From Terripilifer ovatus (GTDB lineage: Bacteria > Pseudomonadota > Alphaproteobacteria > Rhizobiales > Beijerinckiaceae): a DNA stretch of 64,000 nt. The translations under genes and the position numbers were made by a program. The notes below the pieces were generated by a model. The model saw nothing but the letters and a program-made list of their open reading frames with translations. It ran no database searches and was not told the origin of the DNA. This document shows, piece after piece, positions 35,092 to 43,689 of this stretch (positions are counted from its first letter, which is position 1; each line of letters starts with the position of its first letter). The DNA lies in assembly GCA_029222685.1 (NCBI GenBank), contig JARHVB010000083.1, positions 279,249 through 343,248 of the forward strand, in the 5' to 3' direction.

Positions 35092-35904
35092 TTAATTCGG
35101 CCGCTGCGCCACGTCGATAAGCGTGCCGTCCGGATCGGCAAGCTGGTATTCCCCGTAGGGGCACTTCTTCAGCAGCGCCAGCCGCGCCGTGCCCTCTGAA
35201 TCATAGTCGATCGGCTTGGGCCGCAAGGCCAGGTTCTGCAGCGCCACCTTGTCGACGTTCTTCTTGAACGCATCGAGATCGGACACGGTGAAGCCGAAAT
35301 GATCCATGCCCGGCTGTTCGATGCCGGCGCCGTTGAAGGACGAGATCTTCCACGGCAGGATCATCATCGTCACCTTGCCGTCGGTGAGGTGATAGCCGCC
35401 CTCTTCCGAAGCCGTGTTGCGCACTTCCAGCTCGAACAGGTCGACATAGAAATTGGCGACCTTCTCGGCGTCGCGCACGCGCATGGCGAAATGGCTGAAG
35501 CGCGTGTCCTGTGTCCACGGCGCCTTGGCATAGACCTCAGCGCGATTTTCATGGCCCGGCTGCGAGAGATCGAAGTAATTGCCGGCCGGATCGTGAATGC
35601 CGTAGCTGGCGAAGGGACGGTTGCCGGGGCGTTTGACGAGCTCGATGTCGGGATATTTCTCCGCCGCCCTGGCGCGGACCTTCTCGAGGTCCTCCACCTC
35701 GATGCCGAAATGATCGAGGCCGGCCTTGCGGCCGCCGCGGCGGGGAATGAGCGTCATGCCGAGATTGCCGTCGCCCACCGAGATGGCCGACATTTCGCGC
35801 GACACATCGCCCGAAACCTTCAGACCGAAGGCGGCGCGGTAGAACATGCCAAGGACCGTGTAATGATCGGTCGTGATGGCGAGATGATTGAGCTTCGAGA
35901 ACAT
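35092..35904 (-). CDS. Two-domain VOC-family protein (type I extradiol dioxygenase-like)
   Basis: The 270-residue protein has two vicinal oxygen chelate domains, each of two beta-alpha-beta-beta-beta modules. Metal-ligand candidates are the histidines in MFSKLNHLAITTDHYTVLGM, GLDHFGIEVEDLEKV, FSHFAMRVRDAEKV and GMDHFGFTVSDLDAF. Such proteins include extradiol ring-cleavage dioxygenases, but also isomerases and resistance enzymes, so the reaction is open. The start at 35904 has a GGAGGAAA site. It is the last of three genes on this strand (cupin, Bug, VOC), and an aromatic or phenolic substrate is likely from that context. Confidence 0.82.
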   Translation of the reverse strand: MFSKLNHLAITTDHYTVLGMFYRAAFGLKVSGDVSREMSAISVGDGNLGMTLIPRRGGRKAGLDHFGIEVEDLEKVRARAAEKYPDIELVKRPGNRPFASYGIHDPAGNYFDLSQPGHENRAEVYAKAPWTQDTRFSHFAMRVRDAEKVANFYVDLFELEVRNTASEEGGYHLTDGKVTMMILPWKISSFNGAGIEQPGMDHFGFTVSDLDAFKKNVDKVALQNLALRPKPIDYDSEGTARLALLKKCPYGEYQLADPDGTLIDVAQRPN

Positions 35905-35936
35905 GGTTTCCTCCTGCGGCCGAACCGCTTTATCGA

Positions 35937-36965
35937 TCAATAGTATTTTTCGAGCACGACCTTGCGCACTTCCGCGAGGGCCGGTTCATCCAGCATGGTC
36001 AGCGCGTTTTTGACCATGGCGTCCACCTCCTCGCCGCTGGCAAACCCGGGCGACAGGCTGCGCCTTTTGATCTCGGCGATGGTCTCGGGGTCGTGGAGGG
36101 CGCCTGCAAAGGCCGAACGCAGCGCCGCGACCTTGTCTGCCGGCACGCCCGGCGTCGAGACGATCAACCTGCCGAGCGCGGCGATGTCGGCGCGCCATTC
36201 AATCATCTTGGCCCCTTCGGGTGTCAGCTTCGCGCCTTCGAAAATCGTCGGCGCATCGGGGAATTGCTCGCCGCGATTGCGGGCGAGAACGGTCATCACA
36301 CGGAAGCGGCCATCCTTGGCGAACAGGGCGGCGGATTCATCGGAGACGACGCGGCCGTCAGCCTCGCCGTTTTCTATGGCGATGTTCATGCCGCCCGAGC
36401 CTGCATAGCCAAGCACGATCTTCGTCTTCATGCCGGTGGCATGGGCGAGGATGGCGGAGAAATCCGAATTTCCGTCGGACTTACCTGTCCCGCCCCAGAT
36501 GATCGGACGCGGGCTCGCGAGCATATCGGCGAGTGTTTTGAATTCCGTCTTGGCCGAGAACAGCACCACCTTGGCCTCAGCGCTGACCCGAGCGATCCAG
36601 GTCAGCGTGCGCAAATCGTAATTGACGCCGGGGAGTCCATAGAGCGGCGCGGTGACGAGTGCCTCGCCGCCGATCAGCACGAGGGTCAGCCCGTCCGGCG
36701 GCGCCGTGACGACGCGGTTCATGGCGATAAGGCCGCCGGCGCCCGTCTCGTTGATCGGCAGGATCTTTGCGCCCAGTCGCTTTTCCAGCGGCGGGATCAG
36801 CACGCGCATATAGGTATCGTAGCCGCCGCCCGGCCCGCCCATGGTGAAGAAGCGGATTTGCTTGCCGGCAAACAGCGAGCTTTCGCCGCCCGCGCAGGCT
36901 GCCTGCGCCGCGACCAAGGCCATGGCCATCATCGCCATGCGGATCAACGCTACGCGAAAGCTCAT
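35937..36965 (-). CDS. Bug/TctC-family binding protein in the cupin-VOC operon
   Basis: The 342-residue precursor has a signal peptide (ALVAAQAACAGGESS near residues 17-30). Mature motifs are GKQIRFFTMGGPGGGYDTYM and ILPINETGAGGLIAMNRVVT, matching Bug proteins. The stop codon lies 33 bases before the VOC start, so the two genes are probably co-transcribed. The cupin gene lies 69 bases upstream. As for the other Bug genes in this window, no membrane partner is encoded nearby. The ligand is inferred to be a substrate of the neighbouring enzymes. Confidence 0.87.
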   Translation of the reverse strand: MSFRVALIRMAMMAMALVAAQAACAGGESSLFAGKQIRFFTMGGPGGGYDTYMRVLIPPLEKRLGAKILPINETGAGGLIAMNRVVTAPPDGLTLVLIGGEALVTAPLYGLPGVNYDLRTLTWIARVSAEAKVVLFSAKTEFKTLADMLASPRPIIWGGTGKSDGNSDFSAILAHATGMKTKIVLGYAGSGGMNIAIENGEADGRVVSDESAALFAKDGRFRVMTVLARNRGEQFPDAPTIFEGAKLTPEGAKMIEWRADIAALGRLIVSTPGVPADKVAALRSAFAGALHDPETIAEIKRRSLSPGFASGEEVDAMVKNALTMLDEPALAEVRKVVLEKYY

Positions 36966-37034
36966 GCGCGCCCTCCGTTAGAGCATCTCGACCGCACGCG
37001 GCACCCACCCGGACGGTTCGGAAGCCACCCTGTG

Positions 37035-37445
37035 TCAGGCGGCGGGCGTGTTCGAATTCGAGATGACGGGCTCGCGGCCTTCGGCGCGGATGTCCCTGCG
37101 CGTCACGTAATCGATGATCTTCACATTGTCCTGATTGCCGGAGCGCTGACCCATCAGGATCATCGGCTTATCGCCCGAATTGACGAGCTGATAGAACGAG
37201 CCGCCGGTAATCAGCGCCGCCATGCCGGGTTTAAGCACCGAGGCGTTGCCATCGGGAAACCGCATGGTGCATTCGCCGTCGATGCACATGAAGACCTGGT
37301 CTTCGTTGTGGCAGTGCAATTCGTCGTGATCGCCGGGGTTCGGATAATAATGCACCCAGGCATGCAGCTTGCGGGTATTCATGACGATCGTGCGCTTCTT
37401 CTCGCGCTCGGCGATTTCCTTGGGAACAATGATCTGGATCGCCAT
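37035..37445 (-). CDS. Cupin-domain protein with altered metal-ligand positions
   Basis: The 136-residue protein is a single cupin barrel. Motif 1 is seen in GDHDELHCHNEDQVFMCIDG, with two histidines (His44, His46) in place but Gln50 where the usual glutamate lies. Motif 2 is TGGSFYQLVNSG, with tyrosine (Tyr85) where a histidine normally ligates metal. The protein may therefore bind a different metal or none. Cupins of this size include oxygenases, isomerases and pathway regulators. The start at 37445 is chosen because the barrel begins soon after it. It is the first gene of the cupin-Bug-VOC group. Confidence 0.8.
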   Translation of the reverse strand: MAIQIIVPKEIAEREKKRTIVMNTRKLHAWVHYYPNPGDHDELHCHNEDQVFMCIDGECTMRFPDGNASVLKPGMAALITGGSFYQLVNSGDKPMILMGQRSGNQDNVKIIDYVTRRDIRAEGREPVISNSNTPAA

Positions 37446-37622
37446 CGTGTCCTCCGTCCCATGATTGTCGCGCCTTTTTGAGCTTCCTGAGCCCGGCATC
37501 TTGTTGGGCTGAGTATCGGGTCGTGGCCGTGCCGCTGTCAATGGCTAAGCCGTCCGGATGGCTGTGGGCAAAAGCGATCCGGCGTACCTATATGACGGGA
37601 AATCGAATTTTCCGAGGTTTCC

Positions 37623-38411
37623 ATGTCCGACCAGCAGATGCCGACCCTGTTTCTTTCCCATGGCTCGCCCATGACCGCCCTGCACCACAGCGCCGCGCGC
37701 GATTTTCTTGAGAGCTACGCCGCCGAACTGCCGCGTCCGAAGGCGATCCTGATCGCGTCGGCCCATTTCGAATCGCGCCAGCCCTTCGTCACCGCCGACG
37801 AAAAGCCGGAGATGATCTATGATTTCGGCGGCTTTCCGCAGGCATTGTTCGACATGAAGTATCCGGCGCCGGGCTCACCCGAGCTGGCGGTGCGCGCCGC
37901 TACCATGCTGCAGGGCGCCGGTTTCGAGGCGCATCCGGTCACCGGCCGCGGCTTCGATCATGGCACCTGGGTGCCGCTGAAACTGATGTATCCGGGTGCC
38001 GACATTCCCGTCGTCCAGCTTTCGGTGCAGACGCAGAAGGGCGCGGCGCATCATCTGTCGCTTGGCGAAGCCTTGCGGCCGCTGCGCGACGAAGGCGTGC
38101 TGATCGTCGGCTCCGGCAGCTTGACCCACAACCTTTACGAGCTGTCGCGCCGCCGCAGCGATCTCGACGCGCCGGTGCTCGACTGGGTGAAGGATTTTGC
38201 CGAATGGATCGCCGAAAAGATCGAGGCCGGCGACGCTGATGCCATCGCCGACTACAAGGCAAAAGCGCCCTTCGCCAAGGAAAACCATCCGAGCGAAGAG
38301 CATTTCCTGCCGCTGCCCTTCGCCATGGGCGCGGGCGGCGGCAAGGGAAAGCGCGTCCATTCCAGCTACGACTACGGTCTGCTGTCGATGGATGCCTATC
38401 GGTTCGATTAA
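37623..38411 (+). CDS. DODA-type class III extradiol dioxygenase (YgiD-like)
   Basis: The 262-residue protein belongs to the 4,5-DOPA dioxygenase/YgiD family, which uses a non-haem metal to open catechol rings. Conserved segments are TLFLSHGSPMTALHHSAARD, AILIASAHFESRQPFV, PVTGRGFDHGTWVPLKLMYP, IVGSGSLTHNLYEL and HPSEEHFLPL; the histidines in these are the known metal and catalytic residues. There is no signal peptide. E. coli YgiD acts on DOPA in vitro; the real substrate here is unknown. It faces away from the cupin operon and ends 3 bases before the convergent transpeptidase gene. Confidence 0.9.
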   Translation: MSDQQMPTLFLSHGSPMTALHHSAARDFLESYAAELPRPKAILIASAHFESRQPFVTADEKPEMIYDFGGFPQALFDMKYPAPGSPELAVRAATMLQGAGFEAHPVTGRGFDHGTWVPLKLMYPGADIPVVQLSVQTQKGAAHHLSLGEALRPLRDEGVLIVGSGSLTHNLYELSRRRSDLDAPVLDWVKDFAEWIAEKIEAGDADAIADYKAKAPFAKENHPSEEHFLPLPFAMGAGGGKGKRVHSSYDYGLLSMDAYRFD

Positions 38412-38414
38412 GTT

Positions 38415-39086
38415 TTAGGCGTCTTCTGTTGCGTGGGCCGGACGCACGATCACCTTCGCGCCAACCGGAACGCGCTCGTAGAGATCGATAATGTCCTGGT
38501 TGAGGAAGCGGATGCAGCCCGAAGACACCATGGTGCCGATCGAATAGGGCTCGATGGTGCCATGCAGGCGGTAGAACGTGTCCTTGCCGCCGCGATAAAG
38601 ATAGAGCGCGCGGGCGCCGAGCGGGTTGTCTTCACCGCCCGTCATGCCGGCGGCGACCGGCCCGTAGCGCTGAGGTTCGCGGGCGATCATTTTGCCTGTC
38701 GGGGTCCAGTGCGGCCATTCGGCCTTGCGTCCGATGGTGGCGACGCCATGAAAATTGAAGCCTTCGGTCTTGCCGACGCCGACGCCGTAGCGAATGGCCC
38801 GACCGCCGCCCTGGATCAGGTAGGCATAGCGAGCGCTCGGATCGACGATGACTGTGCCAGGCGGTTCGCTGGACGGATAGGAGATTTCACGACGCAGGAA
38901 TCTTTCGTCGATCTGGGTCAGATCCACCGGTTCGACCGGGTGCGGTTCCCCGTCGATCTCGCCGTACATGGCGCGCCAGTGGGGGTCGATCGAAGCGGCG
39001 GCCTGCGGGCCGATCACGGGTCGCGATGCACAGCCGGCAACGGCCAAAGGAGCGCCAATCACAAACAAACGGCGGTCAATCAACAT
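38415..39086 (-). CDS. L,D-transpeptidase (YkuD family) lipoprotein
   Basis: The 223-residue protein starts MLIDRRLFVIGAPLAVAGC, a lipoprotein signal with lipobox Val-Ala-Gly-Cys, so it should be anchored in the envelope. The YkuD domain carries the active-site pattern: LHGTIEPYSIG with the conserved His, then SSGCIRFLNQDIIDLYER with the nucleophile cysteine. These enzymes cross-link peptidoglycan or attach proteins to it by a reaction that beta-lactams mostly do not block. Upstream of the domain is a proline/acid-rich linker. It is a single gene. Confidence 0.92.
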   Translation of the reverse strand: MLIDRRLFVIGAPLAVAGCASRPVIGPQAAASIDPHWRAMYGEIDGEPHPVEPVDLTQIDERFLRREISYPSSEPPGTVIVDPSARYAYLIQGGGRAIRYGVGVGKTEGFNFHGVATIGRKAEWPHWTPTGKMIAREPQRYGPVAAGMTGGEDNPLGARALYLYRGGKDTFYRLHGTIEPYSIGTMVSSGCIRFLNQDIIDLYERVPVGAKVIVRPAHATEDA

Positions 39087-39276
39087 TAGTCATATCCTTT
39101 TCCACCCATGGCCGCCGTGTGGCGAAATTATGGGACGTAGCATAACGCAGTTTCAACAAAGTCGTTTCATTTCAACAGTAGGCCATACAAAGAGGCATTT
39201 TCCGGGCAATTTGGCTTGCCGCAATCGAATTGCCGAGGCGGCGGCAAATCTGCAACACCGGCGCATTTCGCCCTGG
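39087..39276. other. Spacer between the pirin and L,D-transpeptidase genes
   Basis: This 190-base spacer is AT-richer than its surroundings and should hold the transpeptidase promoter on the minus strand. No repeat, RNA or small gene is seen. Confidence 0.4.
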
Positions 39277-40113
39277 CTACGACATAACGAGGCGGCCGTT
39301 CTGATAGTCGCTGAACGCCTGCTGAATCTCAGCCGGCGTGTTCATGACGAAGGGACCATAGGCGACCACCGGCTCATCGATCGGCGGGCCGGCGAGCAGC
39401 AGCGCGCGAAAGCCGCTGACCGCTTTGATCGCCAGACGGTCGCGCCCGTCCGGGCCGGACGGTTCGAACCATGCCATCTCCGGAGCCTCGATCGCTGCGG
39501 CCGTGGCGCCTGCCTGCGCCGTGCCCTCCAGGACGTAGAGAAATCCACGCCAGTCGGAGGGGATATCCGCTGCAAATCCGGCACCCGCCTCGATGCGAAT
39601 ATCGAGCAGCATCAGCGGCCAATCGCTGCCATGCGGCTGGTCTATGTCCCCGCTTTGGCCGGCAAACACCAAGATCTCGACACCTGGCAGCTTGCGGACC
39701 GGGACGTCCCGTCCCGGCTGGTCGACATAGCGCGCCGGCAGGCCCTTCATCGCCGCCGGCAGATTGAGCCAAAGCTGCAACGTGTGCGCCGGCTCGTCGC
39801 CATAGGGCATTTCGCTGTGCAGGACGCCGCGGCCGGCGGTCATCCACTGAACGTCGCCCTGGCGCAGCACGCCATCGGCGCCGGTGTGGTCGCGATGATG
39901 CAGCGCGCCGTCCAACACCAGAGTGACGGTCTGCATGCCGCGATGCGGATGGGTTTCGAAGCCGCCCGGCGCCCTAAACCAGTCTTCCGAAAACCGCAGG
40001 AAGGGTGAGATCGCGCCGAAGTCGGATGTCGAGATCAGCACGCGCTTGGCGTCGACCTGACCATTGCCGCGCTGAGTCGGCGCACGCTCGATACGATCAA
40101 TCGACTTTTTCAA
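39277..40113 (-). CDS. Pirin family protein (YhhW-like)
   Basis: The 278-residue bicupin has the pirin signature: FETHPHRGMQTVTLVLDGAL, with metal-binding His-Pro-His, then WMTAGRGVLHSEMPYGDEPA with His and Glu. The second cupin domain is less conserved. Pirins of this type bind Fe and some (E. coli YhhW) act as quercetin 2,3-dioxygenases; the physiological role is uncertain. The start at 40113 lies 115 bases from the divergent hydroxylase gene at 40229, so the two may share a control region. Confidence 0.88.
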   Translation of the reverse strand: MKKSIDRIERAPTQRGNGQVDAKRVLISTSDFGAISPFLRFSEDWFRAPGGFETHPHRGMQTVTLVLDGALHHRDHTGADGVLRQGDVQWMTAGRGVLHSEMPYGDEPAHTLQLWLNLPAAMKGLPARYVDQPGRDVPVRKLPGVEILVFAGQSGDIDQPHGSDWPLMLLDIRIEAGAGFAADIPSDWRGFLYVLEGTAQAGATAAAIEAPEMAWFEPSGPDGRDRLAIKAVSGFRALLLAGPPIDEPVVAYGPFVMNTPAEIQQAFSDYQNGRLVMS

Positions 40114-40228
40114 TCAACTCCTCCCGATTCGTTGCACGGCGGTTTTTGCTTGCGGCCCGCTGGGCACCTCGCATACTTATTATAATAATCAATCGGCAGC
40201 GGCAACGCCGCGGGAACGGGAGGCTGGC

Positions 40229-41806
40229 ATGTATGACGTCGCGATCGTCGGTTATGGCCCGAGCGGCATGCTGGCCGCCATTCTTCTGGGCCGCGCCGGA
40301 CACAAGGTCATCGTGCTCGAACGCTACAAGACCCTCTATAACCTGCCGCGCGTCGGGATCGTCCATGATGACGTCCTGCGGATGTTCCAGGAGATCGGGA
40401 TCGTCGACCGCGTTGCCCCGGCGACCCGGTTTCTGCCGACCTATGAACTCGCCCACGACGGCCGTGTGCTGCTCTCCAACGATGTCGAGCCCGAGGCCGC
40501 ACACGGCTGGCCCGAATTCACGTCGATCTATCAGCCGGCCTTCGAGGCCGAACTCGATGTCGAGGCCAAAAAGCTGCCGTCGGTCGACGTTCTGCAAGGC
40601 GCCGAGGTCGTCGCAGTCGCGCAAACGTCCGATCATGTTGCGATCACGGTGCAGGAAGAAGGCATCCGCCGGGAAATTCCGGCGCGGTTCCTGATCGGCG
40701 CCGATGGCGGCAACAGCTTCGTCCGCCAGGCGCTCGGCATCGGTTGGGAAGACCTCGGCTTCGACCAGGACTGGCTGGTGATCGACGCAAAGGCCAAAAC
40801 AGGCCGCGCCGGCCTGCCCGACCTGCGCCAGTTCTGCGACCCGCAGCAGCCCGGCATGACCATGCAGATGGGGCCGCAGCACCGGCGCTGGTCGTTCATG
40901 ATCTTCCCAGGCGAATCCCATGCCGAGGCGATGAAGCCGGAAAATGTCTGGAAGCGGCTCGATCGACCCGACGGCGCGACGCCGGACGAGTTCGACCTGA
41001 TCCGCATCGCGTCCTACAAGTTCCAGTCGCGGCTGGCGCGGCGCTGGCGCGAGGGGCGCATCTACCTCATCGGCGACGCCATTCACCTGATGCCACCATT
41101 CCTTGCCCAGGGCCTGTGTTCGGGCTTCCGGGATGCGTTCAATCTGGCGTGGAAACTTGATCTTGTTTTGCGCGGGGCGGCAACGCCGGAATTTCTGACC
41201 AATTATGTCGCCGAACGCGAGCCGCCGGCTCGCGCGACGGTCATCGAAAGCATGCGAGTCGGTTTCAACGTCAACGAGCGCGACCCGGCAAAGGTGAAGG
41301 CGCGGGACGAGCAATTGCTGGCGTTCCAGCGCGCCAAGGATGCGGGGCAGTTGGACAAACAGTTGATCGCCTTCCGGGTGCCGGGCTTTACGGCCGGCTT
41401 CATCGCCGGCGCGCATCCAGGCGTCAAAGGCCGCGGCGACGTCTTCCCGCAGAGCAAGGTCCGCGGCCAAGGTGGCGACGGCTTGTTCGACGACATTGTC
41501 GGCCGCGGCTTCATGATCCTTTCCCGCAGCGGCGAGGCGGAAGCAGCCCTGTCGCCGGAAGACCGGCGGTACTGGCAGGAGCTGGGCGGCAGTTTCGTCG
41601 AGGTCGCGGCAGAAGGGGAAACGCGCGAGGGCGCGATCACCGACCTCGACGGTCGGATTTTGCGGCTGATGGACGAATATGGGTGCGATGTTCTCGTCAA
41701 ACGGCCGGATTACTACCTGTTCGGCGCTTGCCCGACTTCGCACGATCTGCCACGCCTGATGGCCGATCTGCGCGCCGCTCTGCAGCGCGGCGCTGCCGAC
41801 ATCTGA
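40229..41806 (+). CDS. FAD-dependent aromatic hydroxylase (MhpA-like)
   Basis: The 525-residue class A flavin monooxygenase has the FAD-binding VGYGPSGMLAAILLGRAGHK, a middle segment FLIGADGGNSFVRQALGIGW (DG motif region) and the second FAD motif IYLIGDAIHLMPPFLAQGLC. Its carboxy-terminal thioredoxin-like part is typical of long members such as MhpA, which hydroxylates 3-(3-hydroxyphenyl)propionate, and of resorcinol hydroxylases. It uses NAD(P)H and oxygen to add a hydroxyl to a phenol ring. A GGGAGG site precedes the ATG. Ring-cleavage partners (VOC, DODA or LigB types) are encoded within 25 kb but not in one operon with it. Confidence 0.87.
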   Translation: MYDVAIVGYGPSGMLAAILLGRAGHKVIVLERYKTLYNLPRVGIVHDDVLRMFQEIGIVDRVAPATRFLPTYELAHDGRVLLSNDVEPEAAHGWPEFTSIYQPAFEAELDVEAKKLPSVDVLQGAEVVAVAQTSDHVAITVQEEGIRREIPARFLIGADGGNSFVRQALGIGWEDLGFDQDWLVIDAKAKTGRAGLPDLRQFCDPQQPGMTMQMGPQHRRWSFMIFPGESHAEAMKPENVWKRLDRPDGATPDEFDLIRIASYKFQSRLARRWREGRIYLIGDAIHLMPPFLAQGLCSGFRDAFNLAWKLDLVLRGAATPEFLTNYVAEREPPARATVIESMRVGFNVNERDPAKVKARDEQLLAFQRAKDAGQLDKQLIAFRVPGFTAGFIAGAHPGVKGRGDVFPQSKVRGQGGDGLFDDIVGRGFMILSRSGEAEAALSPEDRRYWQELGGSFVEVAAEGETREGAITDLDGRILRLMDEYGCDVLVKRPDYYLFGACPTSHDLPRLMADLRAALQRGAADI

Positions 41807-41895
41807 CATTTTATGAAAGCTGTCATCGGCCGAAAGCCGGGAACAACCGGATCGAAACGACGTTGGGAACCGCCAAACCCATCATGGAGGTTATC

Positions 41896-42114
41896 ATGGC
41901 CAGCGAAACAGACCGCGACCCGCGCCATCACACACAAAAAATGCAGAAGGCGCTGAAGCAGCTCCAGGGCCACCTGCGCGAGGATGTCGGCAAGGTGGAC
42001 GATCCGCAATTCAAGGCGATGTTTGAAACATCGGCCGAGGTCATCGGCGGGTTGATCAAGGCTTTCCACGATTATGAAACCCGAAACGAGAGCGCCTGGC
42101 GCAAGGCTTCGTAA
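41896..42114 (+). CDS. Small hypothetical protein
   Basis: The 72-residue protein starts MASETDRDPRHHTQKMQKAL and is helical and charged, with a probable second helix FKAMFETSAEVIGGLIKAFH. The ATG at 41896 has GGAGG 5 bases upstream, itself inside a longer open frame that begins at 41683 within the hydroxylase gene. There is no signal peptide. I recognise no domain; it looks like the small soluble helical-bundle proteins that are frequent near redox genes in rhizobia. The ECF41 promoter for the next operon lies 28 bases after its stop. Confidence 0.7.
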   Translation: MASETDRDPRHHTQKMQKALKQLQGHLREDVGKVDDPQFKAMFETSAEVIGGLIKAFHDYETRNESAWRKAS

Positions 42115-42142
42115 TCGAAAGAGACGGATTTTTTGCCGGGCG

Positions 42143-42169
42143 TGTCACATTCCGCCTCCCTGCCTCGTC
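42143..42169 (+). promoter_or_regulatory. ECF41-type promoter (TGTCACA-N16-CGTC)
   Basis: TGTCACA (42143-42149) and CGTC (42166-42169) are separated by exactly 16 bases, which equals the published ECF41 target consensus as I recall it. It lies 44 bases before the carboxymuconolactone-decarboxylase-like gene, which overlaps the ECF41 sigma gene. This predicts autoregulation of the pair. Confidence 0.8.
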
Positions 42170-42212
42170 TTCTCGGCAGCAAGACCAATTGCTCACAGAA
42201 ACGGAGACAGTG

Positions 42213-42680
42213 ATGAAACCCAGACTCGATGTTTTCAAGGCGGCGCCCCAGATGATCCAGGCGATGCTCGACCTCGAAGCCAAGGTGAAAGCCAGCGGAC
42301 TTGAAAAAAGCCTGTACGAGCTCGTCAAAACCCGGGCCTCCCAGATCAACGGCTGCGCCTATTGCATTCACATGCACACCAAGGATGCCATCGCCGATGG
42401 CGAGAGCGTCGAACGGCTGCTGCTGCTCGACGCCTGGCGGGAATCGCCGCTCTACACCGATCGCGAGCGGGCGGCGCTCGAATGGACCGAAAGCCTGACC
42501 CTGGTGGCGGAGACCCATGCGCCCGACAGCGCCTATGAGGCCCTCGCCAGCCAGTTCACGCCGGACGAACAGGTCAAGCTGACCGTGCTGATCGGCGCCA
42601 TCAACGTCTGGAACCGGCTCTCCATCGGTTTCCGCAACATCCACCCGGTGGCGGTGAAGGCGCAGCATGCTGCGGCCTGA
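42213..42680 (+). CDS. Carboxymuconolactone decarboxylase/AhpD-family protein, ECF41 partner
   Basis: The 155-residue all-helical protein has the AhpD/CMD core with ASQINGCAYCIHMHTKDAIA, where Cys-x-x-Cys and the following His form the redox or peroxidase site. Proteins of this type are the standard genomic partners of ECF41 sigma factors, and some reduce peroxides or act as oxidoreductases. The start at 42213 is chosen as it is the family beginning (MKPRLDVFKAAPQMIQAML). The end overlaps the sigma-factor start by 14 bases, so the two are translated from one transcript, and an ECF41-type promoter lies upstream. Confidence 0.9.
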   Translation: MKPRLDVFKAAPQMIQAMLDLEAKVKASGLEKSLYELVKTRASQINGCAYCIHMHTKDAIADGESVERLLLLDAWRESPLYTDRERAALEWTESLTLVAETHAPDSAYEALASQFTPDEQVKLTVLIGAINVWNRLSIGFRNIHPVAVKAQHAAA

Positions 42681-43536
42681 CGACGAAGCCGCCGCCAGCT
42701 TCGCCCCCCTGCGTCCGCGGCTGACCCGCATCGCCTATCGCATGCTGGGTTCGGTCGCGGAGGCCGAGGACGTGGTGCAGGACGCTTTTATTCGCTGGCA
42801 TCAGACGGATCGCGCTGCCGTGCTCAACCCCGAGGCGTGGCTGGCCCGCACCGTCGGCCGGCTGTGCCTCGACGTGCTGAAATCGGCACGGATGAAGCGG
42901 GAGACCTATATCGGCCCGTGGCTGCCCGATCCGGTGGTGGAAACGCCGGAGGAGACTGACGGTGACGACATCACCCTGACACTGATGCTGGCGCTGGAAC
43001 GGCTGTCGCCGCTGGAACGCGCCGCCTTCCTGCTGCATGACGTCTTTGGCCTGGGCTTCGAGGAAGTCGCTCAGACCATCGATCGCGATGCGGCCGCGTG
43101 CCGGCAATTGGCGAGCCGCGCCCGCACGCATGTGCGCGAGGCGCGGCCGCGCTATCCCGTGCCGGAAGATCGCGGCCGGCATATCGCCGATGCGTTTTTC
43201 ACCGCCTCGCGCAACGGCGACATGGCCGCGCTGCAGGCGCTGCTGGCCGCCGACGTGGTCGCCTATACGGATGGCGGCGGCAAAACTTCCTCGGCGCTCA
43301 ACCCGATCTACGGCCAGGACAAGGTCGCGCGCTTTTTTGCAGGCCTGGCGCGCCATGCCGGCCGGCAACTCCCGCCGGTGCTGCGTCCGAGCACGATCAA
43401 CGGGCTGCCGGGATTTGTCACGGTCGAGATCGACAATGTGCTGCAGACCATGGCTCTGGCGATCGACGACGGCCGCATCAGCGCCATCTACGTCACGCGC
43501 AATCCCGACAAGTTGCGGCATATCGAGCGCATGTGA
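42667..43536 (+). CDS. ECF41-family RNA polymerase sigma factor (SigJ type)
   Basis: The 289-residue protein has sigma region 2 (RLTRIAYRMLGSVAEAEDVV), the linker YIGPWLPDP that marks ECF41, and region 4 (LERAAFLLHDVFGLGFEEVA with a helix-turn-helix). It then carries the SnoaL-like carboxy-terminal extension, with DGGGK and NPDKL motifs that are known to modulate ECF41 activity in place of an anti-sigma factor. It should direct RNA polymerase to TGTCACA-N16-CGTC promoters, one of which lies at 42143. No anti-sigma gene is adjacent, as is normal for the group. Confidence 0.93.
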   Translation: MLRPDDEAAASFAPLRPRLTRIAYRMLGSVAEAEDVVQDAFIRWHQTDRAAVLNPEAWLARTVGRLCLDVLKSARMKRETYIGPWLPDPVVETPEETDGDDITLTLMLALERLSPLERAAFLLHDVFGLGFEEVAQTIDRDAAACRQLASRARTHVREARPRYPVPEDRGRHIADAFFTASRNGDMAALQALLAADVVAYTDGGGKTSSALNPIYGQDKVARFFAGLARHAGRQLPPVLRPSTINGLPGFVTVEIDNVLQTMALAIDDGRISAIYVTRNPDKLRHIERM

Positions 43537-43689
43537 AGCGGCGGAAACCAACCGTTCACCATTATGGCGTCAATGTCGTATTACGCCTGAGAGCATGGTT
43601 CGGCCTCCAGCGATGTGCGTTTTCGCACAGCCGGGACGCAGGCATCATGGTCTAAGGATGACATTGCCGGTTGCGCTCTCCTCCGGCTC

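Noticed and set aside
36973..37000. Possible second copy of the 486-590 repeat before the Bug gene at 36965
   Set aside because: Only the short TAGAGCAT is shared; the palindromic body is missing.
40097..41809. A 570-codon antisense frame over the MhpA-like hydroxylase gene
   Set aside because: Same mirror effect; the plus strand has two FAD motifs and a ribosome binding site, the minus frame has none.
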